Source: an uncultured Prevotella sp.
GTDB taxonomy: Bacteria; Bacteroidota; Bacteroidia; Bacteroidales; Bacteroidaceae
NCBI GenBank assembly: GCA_900542795.1
Contig: UQPD01000011.1
Span: 1-27,767, forward strand
Length of the DNA stretch: 27,767 bases
Direction of reading: 5' to 3'
Shown in pieces: positions 7,051 through 15,902 of this stretch (positions within the stretch are counted from its first letter, which is position 1; the number at the start of each line of letters is the position of its first letter). The position numbers were made by a program, and so were the translations under genes. The notes beneath the pieces were generated by a model. It made no database searches, was not told where the DNA came from, and saw only the letters and a program-made list of their open reading frames with translations.

Positions 7051-7563
7051 ATGCAGTCAATCAATCTGCCATCCATATTAACTCCTGACGTGGGCTTGAT
7101 GTTTTGGATGCTTTTGGCTATTCTTGTGGTGTTTGGCTTAATGGCTAAATTTGGTTTCCCCGTTATTATTAACATGGTGAACGAACGCAAGAATTACATT
7201 GACGAATCGCTGCAAAAGGCGCACGAAGCGAACGAGCGTTTGGCAAGCATCGAACAGGAGGGTGAACGCCTTTTGAACGAAGCTCGCGCACGTCAAGCAG
7301 AGATTTTGAGTCAGGCCAAAGCTACAAGCGACAGCATCGTGCGCGAAGCACGCGAAAAGGCACAGGAAGAAGGTGCCAAGATGCTGCAAGACGCTAAAGC
7401 GCAAATTGCTGCTGAAAAGGAAAATGCCTTGCGCGATATTCGCGAAACTGTGGCTGACCTCTCGGTGGTGATTGCCGAAAAGGTGGTTCGACAAAAACTT
7501 GCCAACACCACCGAACAGCAAAAACTCATTGAGCAAATGCTTGACGAGGTTTGCAAAGCCTAA
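7051..7563 (+). CDS. atpF: F0F1 ATP synthase subunit b
   Basis: Peripheral stalk subunit, probably a homodimer since only one b gene is present. One membrane helix (about 14-36, PDVGLMFWMLLAILVVFGL) is followed by a long, charged coiled coil rich in Glu, Lys, Arg and Ala up to about residue 150. The 170-residue length is normal. It starts 39 nt after the intercistronic hairpin and is followed by atpH after 124 nt. Confidence 0.95.
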   Translation: MQSINLPSILTPDVGLMFWMLLAILVVFGLMAKFGFPVIINMVNERKNYIDESLQKAHEANERLASIEQEGERLLNEARARQAEILSQAKATSDSIVREAREKAQEEGAKMLQDAKAQIAAEKENALRDIRETVADLSVVIAEKVVRQKLANTTEQQKLIEQMLDEVCKA

Positions 7564-7687
7564 TCTAAGAAAGTAGGTTTTAGGAGGAATGTGACGACAC
7601 AATAATCTCTGTCTCTGAAATTCATCTCCCCCAAAAAACAACTATTTTAGAACGTCTACACATTTATAAAAAATAGGAAATAGCTTT

Positions 7688-8227
7688 ATGGATTTAGGCA
7701 TCGTTTCAACCCGATATGCCAAAGCTTTGCTGCTCTTTGCAGAACAGAACAATGAGGAGGACAGGGTGTATGAAGAGACCTCTGTGTTGGCAGAGACTTT
7801 CATTCAGGTTCCTGCGCTGCAACAGGCTATGATTAACCCTGTGTTGACCGAAGCCCAAAAGAAACAGCTGCTCCTCACTGCTGCCTGTGGCAAGAATGCT
7901 CCCTCACAGTCGCTCAGCAGGTTTGCCTCGCTCATTATTCATAAAATGCGAGCCGAACTCATGCACCAAGTGGCACTGACCTACGGAACGCTCTACCGCA
8001 AAGGCAAGCATATCATTAACAGCAAACTTGTGTTGCCCACAACCATCGACAAGCAACTCATTGAAAAGTTGCAACAAATGGTTGAAAAACGATCGAAGTG
8101 CAAAGTTGACTTCCATGTTAAAGAAGATGCCTCTATTCTGGGTGGCTTTATTTTGGAATACGACACTTACCGTTTAGACGCAAGTGTGCGCTCTCAGCTC
8201 GCACAATTAAAACGAGAATTGAAGTAA
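7688..8227 (+). CDS. atpH: F0F1 ATP synthase subunit delta
   Basis: Connects the top of F1 to the b stalk. The 179-residue protein starts with the typical VSTRYAKALLLFAEQ helix. Its C-terminal half contains DFHVKEDASILGGFILEYD, matching the conserved delta block (usually DxxIIGGxxIRxxD), then a final helix. Position between atpF and atpA is standard. The sequence diverges elsewhere, as usual for delta. Confidence 0.92.
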   Translation: MDLGIVSTRYAKALLLFAEQNNEEDRVYEETSVLAETFIQVPALQQAMINPVLTEAQKKQLLLTAACGKNAPSQSLSRFASLIIHKMRAELMHQVALTYGTLYRKGKHIINSKLVLPTTIDKQLIEKLQQMVEKRSKCKVDFHVKEDASILGGFILEYDTYRLDASVRSQLAQLKRELK

Positions 8228-8248
8228 AATTACTTATAAACAGATTAA

Positions 8249-9835
8249 ATGTCCAACAATATAAAACCCAGTGAAGTTAGCGAAGTACTTTTGCGCGAAC
8301 TTCAGGATATCAACACCGATGTCAAGTTTGAAGAGGTGGGCGTTGTTCTCTCTATTGGCGATGGTGTGGCTCACATCTATGGTCTTACCAACGTTACGGA
8401 GAATGAGCTTATCGAATTTGAAAATGGCGTAATGGGTGTTGCCATGAACCTTGAGGAGGACAATGTGGGTGCCGTGTTGCTCGGTTCCTCTGAGGGTATT
8501 AAAGAGGGACAAAGCGTGAAGCGTACCACCAAGGTTGCCTCGATTGAGGTTTGCGACGAGATGCTCGGACGTGTTATCGACCCGCTCGGCAACCCTGTTG
8601 ATGGTGGAAAGGCTATCGAAGGCAAAAAATATTTGATGCCCCTCGACCGCAAAGCACCTGGTGTTATTTATCGTCAACCTGTGACCCAAGCTCTGCAAAC
8701 GGGTTTGAAGAGTGTCGACTCCATGATTCCTATCGGTCGTGGACAGCGCGAACTTATCATTGGCGACCGCCAAACAGGTAAGACCGCAATTGCTATCGAT
8801 ACCATTATCAACCAGAAGCAAAACTTTGCCAAGGGCGACCCTGTATATTGCATCTACGTGGCTATCGGTCAGAAGGCTTCGACCGTTGCTAACATCGTTA
8901 ATACGTTGAAGCAGGCAGGCGCAATGGATTATACCATCATTGTGAGTGCTACAGCTGGCGAACCTGCTGCAATGCAGTATTATGCGCCTTTTGCGGGTGC
9001 TGCTATTGGCGAATACTTCCGCGATCGTGGTTTGCACGCCTTGGTAGTGTATGATGACCTTTCAAAACAGGCGGTTGCTTACCGCGAAATTTCATTGATT
9101 CTGCGTCGTCCTTCAGGTCGTGAGGCTTATCCTGGCGATGTGTTCTACTTGCACTCACGTTTGCTTGAACGTGCTGCTAAAATTAACAATCAGCAAGAGG
9201 TGGCCGAAAAGATGAACGACCTTCCTGAATGTTTGAAAGGCGAGGTGAAAGGTGGTGGTTCGCTTACCGCACTCCCTATCATCGAAACACAGGCTGGTGA
9301 CGTTTCGGCTTACATTCCTACCAACGTTATTTCGATTACCGATGGTCAGATTTATTTGGACACGAACCTCTTTAACCAAGGTTTCCGTCCTGCCATTGAC
9401 GTGGGTATCTCTGTGAGCCGTGTGGGTGGTGCCGCACAAATTAAGAGTATGAAGAAGGTGGCTGGTACACTGAAAATAGACCAAGCTCAGTATCGCGAAC
9501 TCGAAGCTTTTGCTAAGTTCTCGTCGGACATGGACCCTGTAACTGCCATGACCATTGACCGCGGTCGTAAGAACAACCAGTTGCTTATTCAGGCTCAATA
9601 TAGCCCAATGCCCGTTGCCGAACAGGTTGCCATTCTTTATTGTGGCACGCATGGCTTGCTCAAAGATGTGGCTATTGACAAGGTGCGCGATTTTCAAGAT
9701 ACTTTCTTACAGGTTATTCGCACCCAATATGCTGAAACGGTTCTCAACGAATTGGCTAAGGGCAATCTGAGCGAAGAGGTTTGCCACGACATTGAGAAGG
9801 TGGCTGCCGACATTGCTGGACAATATAAAGCATAA
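8249..9835 (+). CDS. atpA: F0F1 ATP synthase subunit alpha
   Basis: Non-catalytic nucleotide-binding subunit of F1. The 528-residue protein has P-loop GDRQTGKT at 172-179, the PYAPFAGAAIGEYFRDRG block (written YYAPFAG here) and the VGISVSRVGGAAQ motif with the arginine finger R391 that reaches into the beta active site. Length is slightly above the usual 510. It starts 21 nt after atpH and ends 5 nt before atpG, so the genes are tightly coupled. Confidence 0.98.
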   Translation: MSNNIKPSEVSEVLLRELQDINTDVKFEEVGVVLSIGDGVAHIYGLTNVTENELIEFENGVMGVAMNLEEDNVGAVLLGSSEGIKEGQSVKRTTKVASIEVCDEMLGRVIDPLGNPVDGGKAIEGKKYLMPLDRKAPGVIYRQPVTQALQTGLKSVDSMIPIGRGQRELIIGDRQTGKTAIAIDTIINQKQNFAKGDPVYCIYVAIGQKASTVANIVNTLKQAGAMDYTIIVSATAGEPAAMQYYAPFAGAAIGEYFRDRGLHALVVYDDLSKQAVAYREISLILRRPSGREAYPGDVFYLHSRLLERAAKINNQQEVAEKMNDLPECLKGEVKGGGSLTALPIIETQAGDVSAYIPTNVISITDGQIYLDTNLFNQGFRPAIDVGISVSRVGGAAQIKSMKKVAGTLKIDQAQYRELEAFAKFSSDMDPVTAMTIDRGRKNNQLLIQAQYSPMPVAEQVAILYCGTHGLLKDVAIDKVRDFQDTFLQVIRTQYAETVLNELAKGNLSEEVCHDIEKVAADIAGQYKA

Positions 9836-9840
9836 AGGAT

Positions 9841-10722
9841 ATGGCCTCACTGAAAGAAGTTAAAACACGAATTGCATCGGTGAATAGCACACGCAAAATT
9901 ACGAGTGCTATGAAGATGGTGGCATCTTCAAAACTTCACCATGCGCAGCAGGCAATTGAGAGCATGCGCCCTTACGAGCATCAACTCGCCCACATCATGG
10001 CTACTTTTGTTGGCAACATGGAGGGCGAGATTGACACGCCTTATGCCGGCGAGCGCGAAGTAAAGCGTGTGGCCATTGTTCTTTACACCTCTAATTCGTC
10101 GCTCTGCGGTGGTTTTAATGCCAATGTTATTAAGGCGTTCAACCATAAGGTGGCTCTTTATCGCGAACAGGGCATTGACATTGTTAAGGTTTTTGCCTTA
10201 GGTAAAAAGGCTGCGGATGCTGCTAACAAGGCTGGTTTTAGCATTACGGCAGACTATGCTCCCCTACTCGACCATCCTCAATATGACAAAGCGGCACAGG
10301 TGGCTGCTGAAATTATGGAGATGTATGCTAAGGGTGACATTGACCAAGCAGACTTGATTTACCACCACTTTAAGAGTGCTGGTTCACAGGTGTTGACCGA
10401 AGAGACTTTCTTGCCCATTAAGTTGCAAAGCGAAACGGCTAATGGGGCTAAACAGGAGAAGACGGCGGAGCTTGACTTTATTGTGGAACCTTCGAAGGAG
10501 GAGATTGTGAGTCAACTCATCCCGAAATCGCTTCACCTTAAACTCTTCACTGCGCTGCTCGACAGTTTAGCAAGCGAGCATGCCGCTCGTGTTGTGGCTA
10601 TGCAAGTGGCTACTGACAACGCTGACGACTTGCTGCGCGAACTCACTTTGGCATATAACAAGAGCCGTCAACAAGCTATTACCAACGAGTTGCTCGACAT
10701 TGCTGGTGGTAGCATGCAATAA
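9841..10722 (+). CDS. atpG: F0F1 ATP synthase subunit gamma
   Basis: Rotating central shaft. The 293-residue protein has the N-terminal helix (SLKEVKTRIASVNSTRKITS, then AMKMVASSKLHHAQ) and the C-terminal helix with EHAARVVAMQVATDNADDLL and YNKSRQQAITNELLDIAGG, both diagnostic. It is the last gene of the operon and is followed by two hairpins, the second a strong terminator. Confidence 0.97.
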   Translation: MASLKEVKTRIASVNSTRKITSAMKMVASSKLHHAQQAIESMRPYEHQLAHIMATFVGNMEGEIDTPYAGEREVKRVAIVLYTSNSSLCGGFNANVIKAFNHKVALYREQGIDIVKVFALGKKAADAANKAGFSITADYAPLLDHPQYDKAAQVAAEIMEMYAKGDIDQADLIYHHFKSAGSQVLTEETFLPIKLQSETANGAKQEKTAELDFIVEPSKEEIVSQLIPKSLHLKLFTALLDSLASEHAARVVAMQVATDNADDLLRELTLAYNKSRQQAITNELLDIAGGSMQ

Positions 10723-10761
10723 GGTCTTTAAAAAGAGGTTGGGCAATTTAAAAAAATGAAT

Positions 10762-10793
10762 GAATATATGTGTTTGTATATTCGTGTTTTTTT
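10762..10793 (+). terminator. Weak first terminator candidate after atpG
   Basis: GAATATA (10762-10768) and TATATTC (10777-10783) pair over an 8-nt loop, and a T7 run follows at 10787-10793. The stem is short and AT-rich, so it may only assist the stronger hairpin at 10846. Confidence 0.35.
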
Positions 10794-10845
10794 GATTGAA
10801 TTACATCATCTATGGTTCACACACCCAACTCGGTGATATAAGATA

Positions 10846-10903
10846 AGCCAGGTATGTAAATAAGGGAGAAATATCCCGAATTTATATACCTGGCTATTTT
10901 TTT
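10846..10903 (+). terminator. Strong intrinsic terminator of the atp operon, made from a repeated palindrome
   Basis: AGCCAGGTAT (10846-10855) and ATACCTGGCT (10886-10895) close a hairpin whose arms pair for about 22 bp with one 2-nt mismatch, GGGA/TCCC at the top and a GAAATA loop. T7 follows at 10897-10903. The same palindrome type, with the same internal mismatch position, occurs at the left window edge (1-40). Confidence 0.85.
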
Positions 10904-10933
10904 GTAGGTGTTCGAATTTGTTTTTTTTATTTT

Positions 10934-11890
10934 CTACTTACGCAACCGCAGCACTCTAATGCCCACCGATGAGGGATGTTCCTTGAGATATTGCCGAAGC
11001 GTTTTGGGTTCTTCAACTACCTTGTGGTGAATGGACGAGGCATTGAGCAAATGCAAACGGTTGTCTTTTCCCCACACGGCAAACCCTAAATGCGAATAGT
11101 CGATGCCCGCCTTCTTGGTTACTATGGCTATGATATCGCCCGACTGAATGGAACGCAACTCTTGCTTGGGCAATGCCGTTTGAGTTTCTGACAAATAACA
11201 TCCATCCGCGCCATTATATTTACGTTCGAGCACGGCTATACTGTCTACCCACTCAGGGTGTTGTTTCAAAAATTTATATTTGTCGGGATGGGTTGTCATG
11301 TAAGCGTTTTTGATGGTGATGGGCGTTGTGAAATGCGCAGGATCCTTTACTTCTTCCACTAACTGCTTGTTAATATTGTCGTGCATCCACCAAGTAAAGT
11401 AGTGCAAACGCGACAGGTATCCATCCATTTTTCCATGCCAATAACGCAGCGCCATGAGGTTGCGACAATAATCGGCAAAATGGGTTTGCTGCTGTCGTTT
11501 TGTCAGTGTTAATGCTAAGGTTGTTTCAACGAGTGTTGTGCAATCCATTTGTCGCAAGTTTACCACTAATTGCTCGGGGTCTGATTTTTCGAGCGTAGCT
11601 GCCACATAAGGCACCCCTATAAACTTGCGTGCATAAAACAGCACATCGTTTTCGCCAGGGTTTTCACGCAGCAAAGCCTCAACACGTGCCGAGTCTGCCT
11701 GGGTGTAGAGGGTTTGCTGCAACACATCATTTTCCTTCTCCTTAGGGTGTTGCTCAAGGTGGGATTGCACAATGCCTTGCGACACGCCTTCTTGCTTTGC
11801 ACCCCCTTCGATGGGGTGAACACGATTGCCTACACACGACCCTGTTAGGCAAACAGGGAACAAGGCTGCTATGAGTAAATTATAAATCAT
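10934..11890 (-). CDS. DUF1460 family protein, probable cell-envelope amidase/peptidase, lipoprotein
   Basis: This 318-residue protein has a short signal sequence with a probable lipidation Cys at 19 (LTGSC; the residue at -3 is Thr, so the lipobox is imperfect). The core has FYARKFIGVPY, MDCTTLVE (Cys117) and DYSHLGF (His267), the layout of the NlpC/P60-like DUF1460 family (amidase-like, PF07313). It probably acts on cell-wall peptides in the periplasm or at the surface; the exact bond is not known from sequence. It is convergent with the atp operon and separated from htpG by a strong terminator. A TACCTTTG -7-like box lies at 11924-11917 on the minus strand without a clear -33 box. Confidence 0.85.
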   Translation of the reverse strand: MIYNLLIAALFPVCLTGSCVGNRVHPIEGGAKQEGVSQGIVQSHLEQHPKEKENDVLQQTLYTQADSARVEALLRENPGENDVLFYARKFIGVPYVAATLEKSDPEQLVVNLRQMDCTTLVETTLALTLTKRQQQTHFADYCRNLMALRYWHGKMDGYLSRLHYFTWWMHDNINKQLVEEVKDPAHFTTPITIKNAYMTTHPDKYKFLKQHPEWVDSIAVLERKYNGADGCYLSETQTALPKQELRSIQSGDIIAIVTKKAGIDYSHLGFAVWGKDNRLHLLNASSIHHKVVEEPKTLRQYLKEHPSSVGIRVLRLRK

Positions 11891-11916
11891 GGGACTTTTC
11901 TATTTTGGGGTTTTTG

Positions 11917-11924
11917 CAAAGGTA
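11917..11924 (-). promoter_or_regulatory. Possible -7 box for the DUF1460 gene
   Basis: On the minus strand TACCTTTG matches TAnnTTTG and lies 27 nt before the ATG. No TTTG is found 19-21 nt upstream, where the htpG terminator arm sits. Only half of the consensus is seen. Confidence 0.35.
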
Positions 11925-11932
11925 GGGAAAAT

Positions 11933-11994
11933 AAAAAAAGGTGGCTTTTAAAAAATCTGATTTTTTACATAAATCAAACTTTTTAAAAACCACC
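11933..11994 (-). terminator. Intrinsic terminator of htpG
   Basis: Arms at 11940-11963 and 11971-11994 pair over 24 bp with three G-U wobbles and a 7-nt loop. On the minus strand the hairpin is followed by T7 (11939-11933). It begins about 24 nt after the htpG stop codon. Confidence 0.85.
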
Positions 11995-12017
11995 CTTTTA
12001 TAAATGTCAGGATGTAA

Positions 12018-14072
12018 TTATTTAATTAAAGACACTGAACGATTGACGAACTTGCTTAAGGCTTCGCCACGGAGCAAGCCATTTTGCAAGAGAGCCAAGT
12101 CGATGAGCTGAGCTACCACGGCATTCTGTTTACCGTATGCTGCCCACACATCCTTGCGTGCTTGCTCTTGTGCTGTAATGGCTTCGTTACACTGCTTCAA
12201 GTCGTTCTTCTCAGCTTCGGTCAAGTCTTCGAGCTTCTTATCCTTCTGCTCTTGCTCAAGAGCTGCATGACGAGCATGTAAGCCCTTCAACTCGCTTTCT
12301 ATGGGCTGAAGTTTGTCGGCAAGCTGCGTCTTCATGTCAGTCAACACTTCCTTAACCAAACGGTGGTCTGAATTGAGCACAACGTTATACATGTCGGGCA
12401 TTTCACCATAGAACGACATGCCTTGCTGATAACGGCTGGCATCCTTCATACGACGCATGTATTCGCTCTGCGTAATAATGACAGGTGTGGCTGTTTCGCC
12501 CATGGGGGCAGTTTCTACATGAAACTGCGCTTTGTCCATAGTGGGCAATTCGGCTGTGAACACGCCATTGAGCGAGGCTGCATCTTCTTGACTGAGTTGG
12601 TCTTTAGGCGTATCTTCCTTCTGAATTAAACGGTCGATAACATCGCCATCTACACGACTGAAACGACACTTATCGAATTTCTGCTCGAGCATGTTTACCA
12701 TGGCTGTATCGAGCTGACCATCCAACAAAAGCACGCTATAACCCTTTGCCTTAGCCGTTTCGATGTAGCTATACTGCTCATCCTTATTGGTGGCATAGAG
12801 GTAAATGAGGTTGCCATCCTTGTCGGTCTGTGCGTCCTTTATGAGGTCGCGATATTCATCGTAAGTGAAGTATTTGCCTTCAACATCCTTCAACAATGCA
12901 AAGTTCTTTGCCTTGTCGTAGAAGTCTTGCTCTGAAAGCATGCCATAGTGAATGAAGAGCTTCAAGTCGTCCCACTTCTGCTCAAAGTCCTTACGGTCTG
13001 CCTTGAAGATAGATTGCAAACGGTCGCTTACCTTCTTTGTGATGTAAGTAGAGATCTTCTTTACGTTAGCATCGCTCTGCAAATAGCTACGGCTTACGTT
13101 CAAGGGGATGTCGGGTGAGTCGATTACACCATGAAGCAAGGTCAAGAAGTCGGGCACGATGTTCTCTACCTGGTCGGTAACAAACACTTGGTTGCAATAA
13201 AGCTGAATTTTGTTGCGATGAATGTCTAAGTTGCTCTTGATGCGAGGGAAGTAGAGCACACCAGTTAGGTTAAACGGATAGTCTACGTTCAAATGTATCC
13301 AGAACAAGGGTTCGTCGCTCATGGGATAAAGTTCGGTATAGAACTTTTTGTAATCCTCATCCTTCAAAGTTGAAGGAGTCTTGGTCCAAAGTGGTGTAGT
13401 GTCGTTAACAATGTTATCCTCGTCGGTGTCTACTTGCTTACCATCTTCCCACTTGGTCTTTTTGCCAAAAGCAATTTCTATGGGCAAGAAGCGGCAATAC
13501 TTGGTGAGCAAACCTTGAATTTTTTCTTTTTCAAGGAACTCTACGCAGTCGTCAGAGATGTGAAGCACAATGTCTGTACCACGGTCTGCTTTGTCGCACG
13601 CGTCAATCTCAAATGCAGGCGAACCATCACACGTCCATTTCACACCCTCTGCACCTTCGCGGTAGCTATGTGAAAGAATGTCTACTCTGTCGGCTACCAT
13701 GAATGATGAATAGAAGCCCAAACCAAAGTGTCCGATGATGGCTGAAGCATCGTCTTTATACTTTTCGAGGAAGTCGTTAGCTCCCGAAAAAGCAATTTGG
13801 TTGATATATTTGTCAATTTCCTCAGCTGTCATACCAATGCCTCGGTCGCTAATGGTAAGCGTTTTGGCTTCCTTGTCAATGGCAACACGCACGGTCAAAT
13901 CGCCCAATTCGCCCTTGAAGTCGCCCTTCATGGCAAGTGTTTTGAGCTTTTGGGTTGCGTCTACGGCATTGCTAACTATCTCACGCAGAAAAATTTCGTG
14001 ATCGCTGTAAAGAAATTTCTTAATTACCGGAAAAATGTTCTCGGTGGTTATTCCTATGTTTCCTTTTTGCAT
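12018..14072 (-). CDS. htpG: Molecular chaperone HtpG (Hsp90 family)
   Basis: ATP-dependent cytosolic chaperone. The true start is taken at 14072 (MQKGNIGITTENIFPVIKKF), giving 684 residues, normal for Bacteroidetes; the frame is open 104 codons further upstream but that part has no Hsp90 sequence. The GHKL ATPase domain shows FLREIVSNAVDA (E31 catalytic, N35 binding ATP-Mg), SDRGIGMT and IGHFGLGFYSSFMV. The middle domain has GVLYFPR and RSYLQSD. The end matches the C-terminal dimerisation region. No CIRCE element or clear promoter was recognised upstream. Confidence 0.97.
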   Translation of the reverse strand: MQKGNIGITTENIFPVIKKFLYSDHEIFLREIVSNAVDATQKLKTLAMKGDFKGELGDLTVRVAIDKEAKTLTISDRGIGMTAEEIDKYINQIAFSGANDFLEKYKDDASAIIGHFGLGFYSSFMVADRVDILSHSYREGAEGVKWTCDGSPAFEIDACDKADRGTDIVLHISDDCVEFLEKEKIQGLLTKYCRFLPIEIAFGKKTKWEDGKQVDTDEDNIVNDTTPLWTKTPSTLKDEDYKKFYTELYPMSDEPLFWIHLNVDYPFNLTGVLYFPRIKSNLDIHRNKIQLYCNQVFVTDQVENIVPDFLTLLHGVIDSPDIPLNVSRSYLQSDANVKKISTYITKKVSDRLQSIFKADRKDFEQKWDDLKLFIHYGMLSEQDFYDKAKNFALLKDVEGKYFTYDEYRDLIKDAQTDKDGNLIYLYATNKDEQYSYIETAKAKGYSVLLLDGQLDTAMVNMLEQKFDKCRFSRVDGDVIDRLIQKEDTPKDQLSQEDAASLNGVFTAELPTMDKAQFHVETAPMGETATPVIITQSEYMRRMKDASRYQQGMSFYGEMPDMYNVVLNSDHRLVKEVLTDMKTQLADKLQPIESELKGLHARHAALEQEQKDKKLEDLTEAEKNDLKQCNEAITAQEQARKDVWAAYGKQNAVVAQLIDLALLQNGLLRGEALSKFVNRSVSLIK

Positions 14073-14190
14073 AACTCGTTTTATATTTTGTTGTTTTGCA
14101 AAAGATATAGCAAATAACGTGCCAATTCTTTTATTGTCAGTAGTTATTTTCTTTTTGAAAATCCTTTCTGTAAAAAGAAAGAGCAAGAAC

Positions 14191-14223
14191 ATTCGGGATG
14201 CTTCTAAAAAGAAAATCCCAAAT
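14191..14223 (-). terminator. Possible terminator after panD
   Basis: ATTCGGGAT (14191-14199) pairs with ATCCCAAAT (14215-14223) with one wobble and a short inner TTC/GAA stem. On the minus strand the following bases are T-rich but lack a clean T-run. It lies about 60 nt after the panD stop codon. Confidence 0.35.
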
Positions 14224-14280
14224 ATTCTTACTCTAAAGTTGTGATGCTGCAAACATGAGCTACACGCTATGTACCTCTGC

Positions 14281-14631
14281 TTACACCAATTTATTATCTT
14301 CGCCTTCGGGGAATACCACTTGGGCTTTAAAGTTTTTTGCTTCTTCGGGCGACATTTGAGCGTATGCCATGATAATGACTTCATCGCCTACCTGAAACAT
14401 GCGAGCTGCTGCACCATTCAAACAAATGCAACCCGAACCTCGCGGACCAGCAATGATGTAGGTAACTACGCGCTCACCATTCATGTTATTTACCACATGA
14501 ACTTGCTCGCCTGCCAACATGCCACATGCGTCCATAAGGTCTTGGTCGATGGTGATGCTACCCATGTAGTGCAAGTTGGCTTGCGTCACGGTGGCACAAT
14601 GAATTTTCGACTTGAGCAGTGTTAACAACAT
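14281..14631 (-). CDS. panD: Aspartate 1-decarboxylase
   Basis: Makes beta-alanine from L-aspartate for pantothenate and CoA. The 116-residue protein contains the self-cleavage site at Gly24-Ser25 (HYMGSITID), where Ser25 becomes the pyruvoyl group. LLKSKIHCATVTQANLHY, NNMNGERVVTYII and NGAAARMFQVGDEVIIMAY are conserved blocks. The start is 3 nt after the panC stop, so the two enzymes that meet at beta-alanine are co-translated. Confidence 0.97.
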   Translation of the reverse strand: MLLTLLKSKIHCATVTQANLHYMGSITIDQDLMDACGMLAGEQVHVVNNMNGERVVTYIIAGPRGSGCICLNGAAARMFQVGDEVIIMAYAQMSPEEAKNFKAQVVFPEGEDNKLV

Positions 14632-14634
14632 GTT

Positions 14635-15492
14635 TTATTCCTCTTCTTTATATTTAATATTATCAATCAAACGAACAGGACGCTGACCGCAATACACTGT
14701 GATGCAACCTACTATATAAGGAGCATCGTCCCATGAGGTAACAGGCTGCAAGGTAATGCCATTTACAATTTCAAAATACTCCACTTCGAGTCCTTTTGTT
14801 GCATTGAGCGCACCTACAACAAGGTCGTGAGTTTCAGCCACGGTGTGATTCTTTGCAAAGTCAACACTGGTTTTCAATGCTTGCGAGATGCACACGGCTG
14901 TACGCTTTTCAGCTTCGGTGAGGAGGGCATTACGCGAGCTAAGTGCCAAACCACTTTCTTCACGTACGATGGGACAAGGACGCAACTCGATGGGGAGTTT
15001 AAGGTCTGCCACCATGGCACGGATTACAGCTATCTGCTGAAAATCTTTTTCACCAAAGTAGGCACGGTCGGGCTGTACCATATAAAAGAGTTTGCTCACA
15101 ATTTGGCATACGCCATTAAAGTGGCCTGGACGACGAGGACCTTCCATCACCGTGTCGATGGGAGGATAAGAGAAGGTGCGCGTATCGGGCTCAGGATAAA
15201 CCTCCTCTACACTCGGAGCAAACACATAAGTTGCGCCAAGCGACTCGAGCAACTGACAGTCGGCATCGAGTGTGCGCGGATAATTTTTTAGGTCGTTTTT
15301 GTCGTTAAACTGTGTGGGGTTGACAAATACGCTCACCACAGTGACATCGTTTTCGCTTACAGAGCGCTTCACGAGCGAGGCATGTCCTGCATGTAAAGCT
15401 CCCATTGTGGGTACCAACCCAATTTTCTTGCCCTCGGCACGTGCTGCGGCGAGTGCTTCTTCGAGGTTGGCTTTTGTATTAAAGACTTTCAT
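14635..15492 (-). CDS. panC: Pantoate-beta-alanine ligase (pantothenate synthetase)
   Basis: Joins pantoate and beta-alanine with ATP to give pantothenate. Start chosen at 15492 (MKVFNTKANLEEALAAAR) for 285 residues, the usual size; upstream in-frame codons to 15594 look non-coding. Motifs: PTMGALHAGH (28-37, HIGH-like), NPTQFN, GEKDFQQ (147-153, KMSKS-like region) and SSRN (185-188). It forms an operon with panD and is divergent from the glycogen-synthase-like gene, a neighbourhood common in Bacteroidetes. Confidence 0.97.
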   Translation of the reverse strand: MKVFNTKANLEEALAAARAEGKKIGLVPTMGALHAGHASLVKRSVSENDVTVVSVFVNPTQFNDKNDLKNYPRTLDADCQLLESLGATYVFAPSVEEVYPEPDTRTFSYPPIDTVMEGPRRPGHFNGVCQIVSKLFYMVQPDRAYFGEKDFQQIAVIRAMVADLKLPIELRPCPIVREESGLALSSRNALLTEAEKRTAVCISQALKTSVDFAKNHTVAETHDLVVGALNATKGLEVEYFEIVNGITLQPVTSWDDAPYIVGCITVYCGQRPVRLIDNIKYKEEE

Positions 15493-15902
15493 TGTTATTT
15501 TTGAAAACTTTTTGTCAGTAACATAGGGGCTTTGTTCTTTTAGTTTATACGCAATGCCCCAAATGAGAATGCAAAATAACACAATTCTTAGCAATTATAC
15601 CGCATTTTATCTCCTTAATCTGTGATTTTTAACGCTGAAGTAGTTAAAATACCATCTTAATACATCATCTTCCCGATTTTTTTGCTAACTTTGCAAGTGT
15701 GAGTTGGTGTGTTTCATTAAAAAATTACCTTTTTCATCATGAATATTGGCAAGAACGAAATTGAAACAACACTGATTTTTTTATGAATTAAGGATGGTAG
15801 CACAGGCGCACAGGTATGCGTTGAAAAAGGGTTTTCCTATAAAAGTGAAGCCATAACACACAAGTGCTCCAACACTTACACGAAAAAGATAATATTATAA
15901 TA
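15493..15902. other. Divergent intergenic region between panC and the GT5-like gene
   Basis: These 410 nt hold the start regions of two divergent units. A -7-like box TAACTTTG is at 15686-15693 on the plus strand, but no TTTG lies 19-21 nt before it. It would give a leader of about 200 nt. A 15-codon frame from 15739 has no support. No riboswitch was recognised. Confidence 0.4.

Noticed and set aside
8234..9037. 267-codon minus-strand frame over atpA
   Set aside because: It is the antisense shadow of the conserved atpA gene; His/Asn-rich shadow composition.
14073..14110. htpG promoter with TATCTTTTG
   Set aside because: The box has one extra T relative to TAnnTTTG and no -33 box at the right distance.
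14073..14384. 104-residue N-terminal extension of HtpG
   Set aside because: The frame stays open upstream, but the extension has no Hsp90 similarity and the family start MQKGNIGITTENIF is at 14072.
15493..15594. 34-residue N-terminal extension of PanC
   Set aside because: A hydrophobic start (MLRIVLFCILIWG) suggests a signal peptide, but PanC is cytosolic and the family begins at MKVFNTK; the upstream part is AT-rich intergenic sequence.
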